6,147 nt of DNA from a bacterium (GTDB lineage Bacteria; Patescibacteriota; Minisyncoccia; Phycocordibacterales; Phycocordibacteraceae), in NCBI GenBank assembly GCA_021780575.1, contig JAJXYL010000034.1, positions 1 to 6,147 of the forward strand, read 5' to 3'. Both the position numbers and the translations under genes were made by a program. The notes under the pieces were generated by a model that worked only from the letters and a program-made list of their open reading frames with translations, was not told where the DNA came from and did not search any database. Shown here in pieces: positions 5,025 to 6,147 of the stretch. Position 1 is the first letter of the stretch. Each line of letters starts with the position of its first letter.

Positions 5025-6147
5025 TTAGGCGAGCGAGCGATTTCCATTCGCCACGATGTCGGAAGCGAACTCTTTGCGTCGCGCACGGTAGAAGCCGGCG
5101 AGCGCTATCATGACGGCATTGTCGGTCGTGAGCGCTGCGGCGGGTATGCGGAGCATGACATCCGGATATTCTTCGGCGATTTTCATCATAAAGGTGCGCC
5201 GAATGTGCGTGTTCGCCGAGACGCCACCGCCAATGATGAGCGTCTTCGCCCCGGTTGCTTCAAGCGCTTGGGCGGTCTTCTTCCAGAGCACGTCAGCGAC
5301 GGCGTCCTCAAATTCGCGCGCAAGATGCTGCTTTTCCTTTGCGCTCGCGCCGGGTTTGTCTTTGAGTATATAGAGTACGGCCGTTTTGAGTCCGGCAAAT
5401 GAGAAATCGCAGGTGCCGGAATTCATCATCGGTCGCGGGAGCGTATAGGGGTTTTTCTCGTCCTCGCGCCGTGCATCCTCGGCGAGCGAGGAAATTTCCG
5501 GACCGCCTGGGTAGGGGAGCGCGAGCATGCGAGCGACTTTATCAAAGGCTTCGCCAACGGCGTCATCGCGTGTCTGCCCGACGAGTTCATACTCTAACCA
5601 TTTTTTCATAAGTACGAGCTCGGTGTGTCCACCGGAGATAAGGAGGGCGAGCACGGGCGACTCGACGTCGGCAATAATGAGCGTCTCGCCTTTGTCATGT
5701 GCGAGCGCGGAAAGGACGTGTCCTTCCATATGATTAATGGCAACGAGGGGCTTCTCCCAGAGAAGGGCAAGCGCTTTTGCGAAATTGATGCCGACCCAGA
5801 GTGCGGGTTCAAGGCCGGGGCCGGCCGTGACGGCGATGGCGTCGATTGCGGGCGGTTCGCATTCGGAGACGAATTCAAGAAATGCTTCCGCAAGCCCTGG
5901 CTCGCGCGCCAAAATTTCAGAAATCTTGGCGTGCGTATTCTCAGGAATTACCTGAGCATCTTCACGTAGCAATTCGGCCTCCTCAAGCGCCGCTTCAAGG
6001 ATGGGCACGAGATTCTTCGCGTGCTCGCGCTTCGCGAGAGCGGGGAAGACGCCGCCGTACTCTTTATGTACCTCTACCTGTGAGAGGAGTGTGTTGCCGA
6101 GGATACGGAACTGCGCGGTTTTTTCGTCTCCATCGGCCTCGACAATC
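5025..6147 (-). CDS. tsaD: tRNA threonylcarbamoyladenosine synthase subunit TsaD (5' end outside window)
   Basis: TsaD is the catalytic subunit that moves threonylcarbamoyl from its AMP ester onto A37 of tRNAs reading ANN codons, acting with TsaB and TsaE in bacteria. 373 residues are visible, beginning IVEADGDEKTAQFRILGN; the frame stays open to the window edge, and probably about 15 residues (the ILGIETSCDET region) are missing. Visible marks are YGGVFPALAKREH (30-42), TAGPGLEPALWVG (107-119), HMEGH (139-143), SGGHTE (171-176), SFAGLKT (249-255), GGGVSAN (306-312) and TTDNA (340-344). The two histidines of HMEGH and Asp342 are the expected metal ligands. The whole protein would be about 390 residues against 337 in E. 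coli; most of the excess is an insertion between the KREH and TAGPG segments. An internal ATG at 6008 is not the real start. valS follows 29 nt after the TAA. Confidence 0.97.
   Translation of the reverse strand, partial: IVEADGDEKTAQFRILGNTLLSQVEVHKEYGGVFPALAKREHAKNLVPILEAALEEAELLREDAQVIPENTHAKISEILAREPGLAEAFLEFVSECEPPAIDAIAVTAGPGLEPALWVGINFAKALALLWEKPLVAINHMEGHVLSALAHDKGETLIIADVESPVLALLISGGHTELVLMKKWLEYELVGQTRDDAVGEAFDKVARMLALPYPGGPEISSLAEDARREDEKNPYTLPRPMMNSGTCDFSFAGLKTAVLYILKDKPGASAKEKQHLAREFEDAVADVLWKKTAQALEATGAKTLIIGGGVSANTHIRRTFMMKIAEEYPDVMLRIPAAALTTDNAVMIALAGFYRARRKEFASDIVANGNRSLA

Noticed and set aside
1..6147. Recoded TGA (as in Gracilibacteria or Absconditabacteria)
   Set aside because: All confidently called genes read through completely under the standard code with no in-frame TGA, and the roughly balanced base composition does not resemble those AT-rich groups.
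1..6147. Mobile element, CRISPR array, toxin-antitoxin or defence system
   Set aside because: No transposase, integrase, direct repeat array or recognisable defence domain appears on either strand; nearly all sequence is taken by housekeeping or membrane genes.

Overview
The window reads as a gene-dense chromosomal piece of a candidate phyla radiation (Patescibacteria) bacterium, most likely Parcubacteria-like. This is inferred from recalled family resemblance, not a search. Supporting signs are a TsaD with an insertion of about 40 residues, a short valyl-tRNA synthetase, a DUF2914 membrane protein, gaps of 1 to 30 nt between most genes, and no convincing Shine-Dalgarno motif at any start examined. 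The standard bacterial code fits: every confidently called gene ends in TAA or TAG, with no in-frame TGA.

Plus strand, 1-1579: a possible tail of an upstream gene (1-57) is followed by a short single-pass membrane protein (111-386). Next comes a complete tRNA-Phe (GAA, 412-484), and six bases later a seven-helix DUF2914 protein (491-1579).

Minus strand, 6147-1581: four genes lie head to tail in the order tsaD (5' end outside the window), valS, a PrsW-family intramembrane protease gene, and an Hsp20-family chaperone gene. Gaps are 29, 9 and 10 nt, so an operon is likely. The two groups meet tail to tail at 1579/1581 with one base between stop codons and an 8-bp hairpin beside the junction.

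The first two minus-strand genes serve translation: t6A37 modification of tRNA and charging of tRNA-Val. The last two look like envelope and protein quality control. A tRNA gene on the opposite strand strengthens the translation theme. No mobile element, CRISPR array, phage gene or obvious novel multi-gene system was found. The most interesting signals concern expression: two genes share an extended -10 box exactly 9 nt before their ATG, which predicts nearly leaderless mRNAs, and tRNA-Phe processing could create a third such mRNA for the DUF2914 gene.
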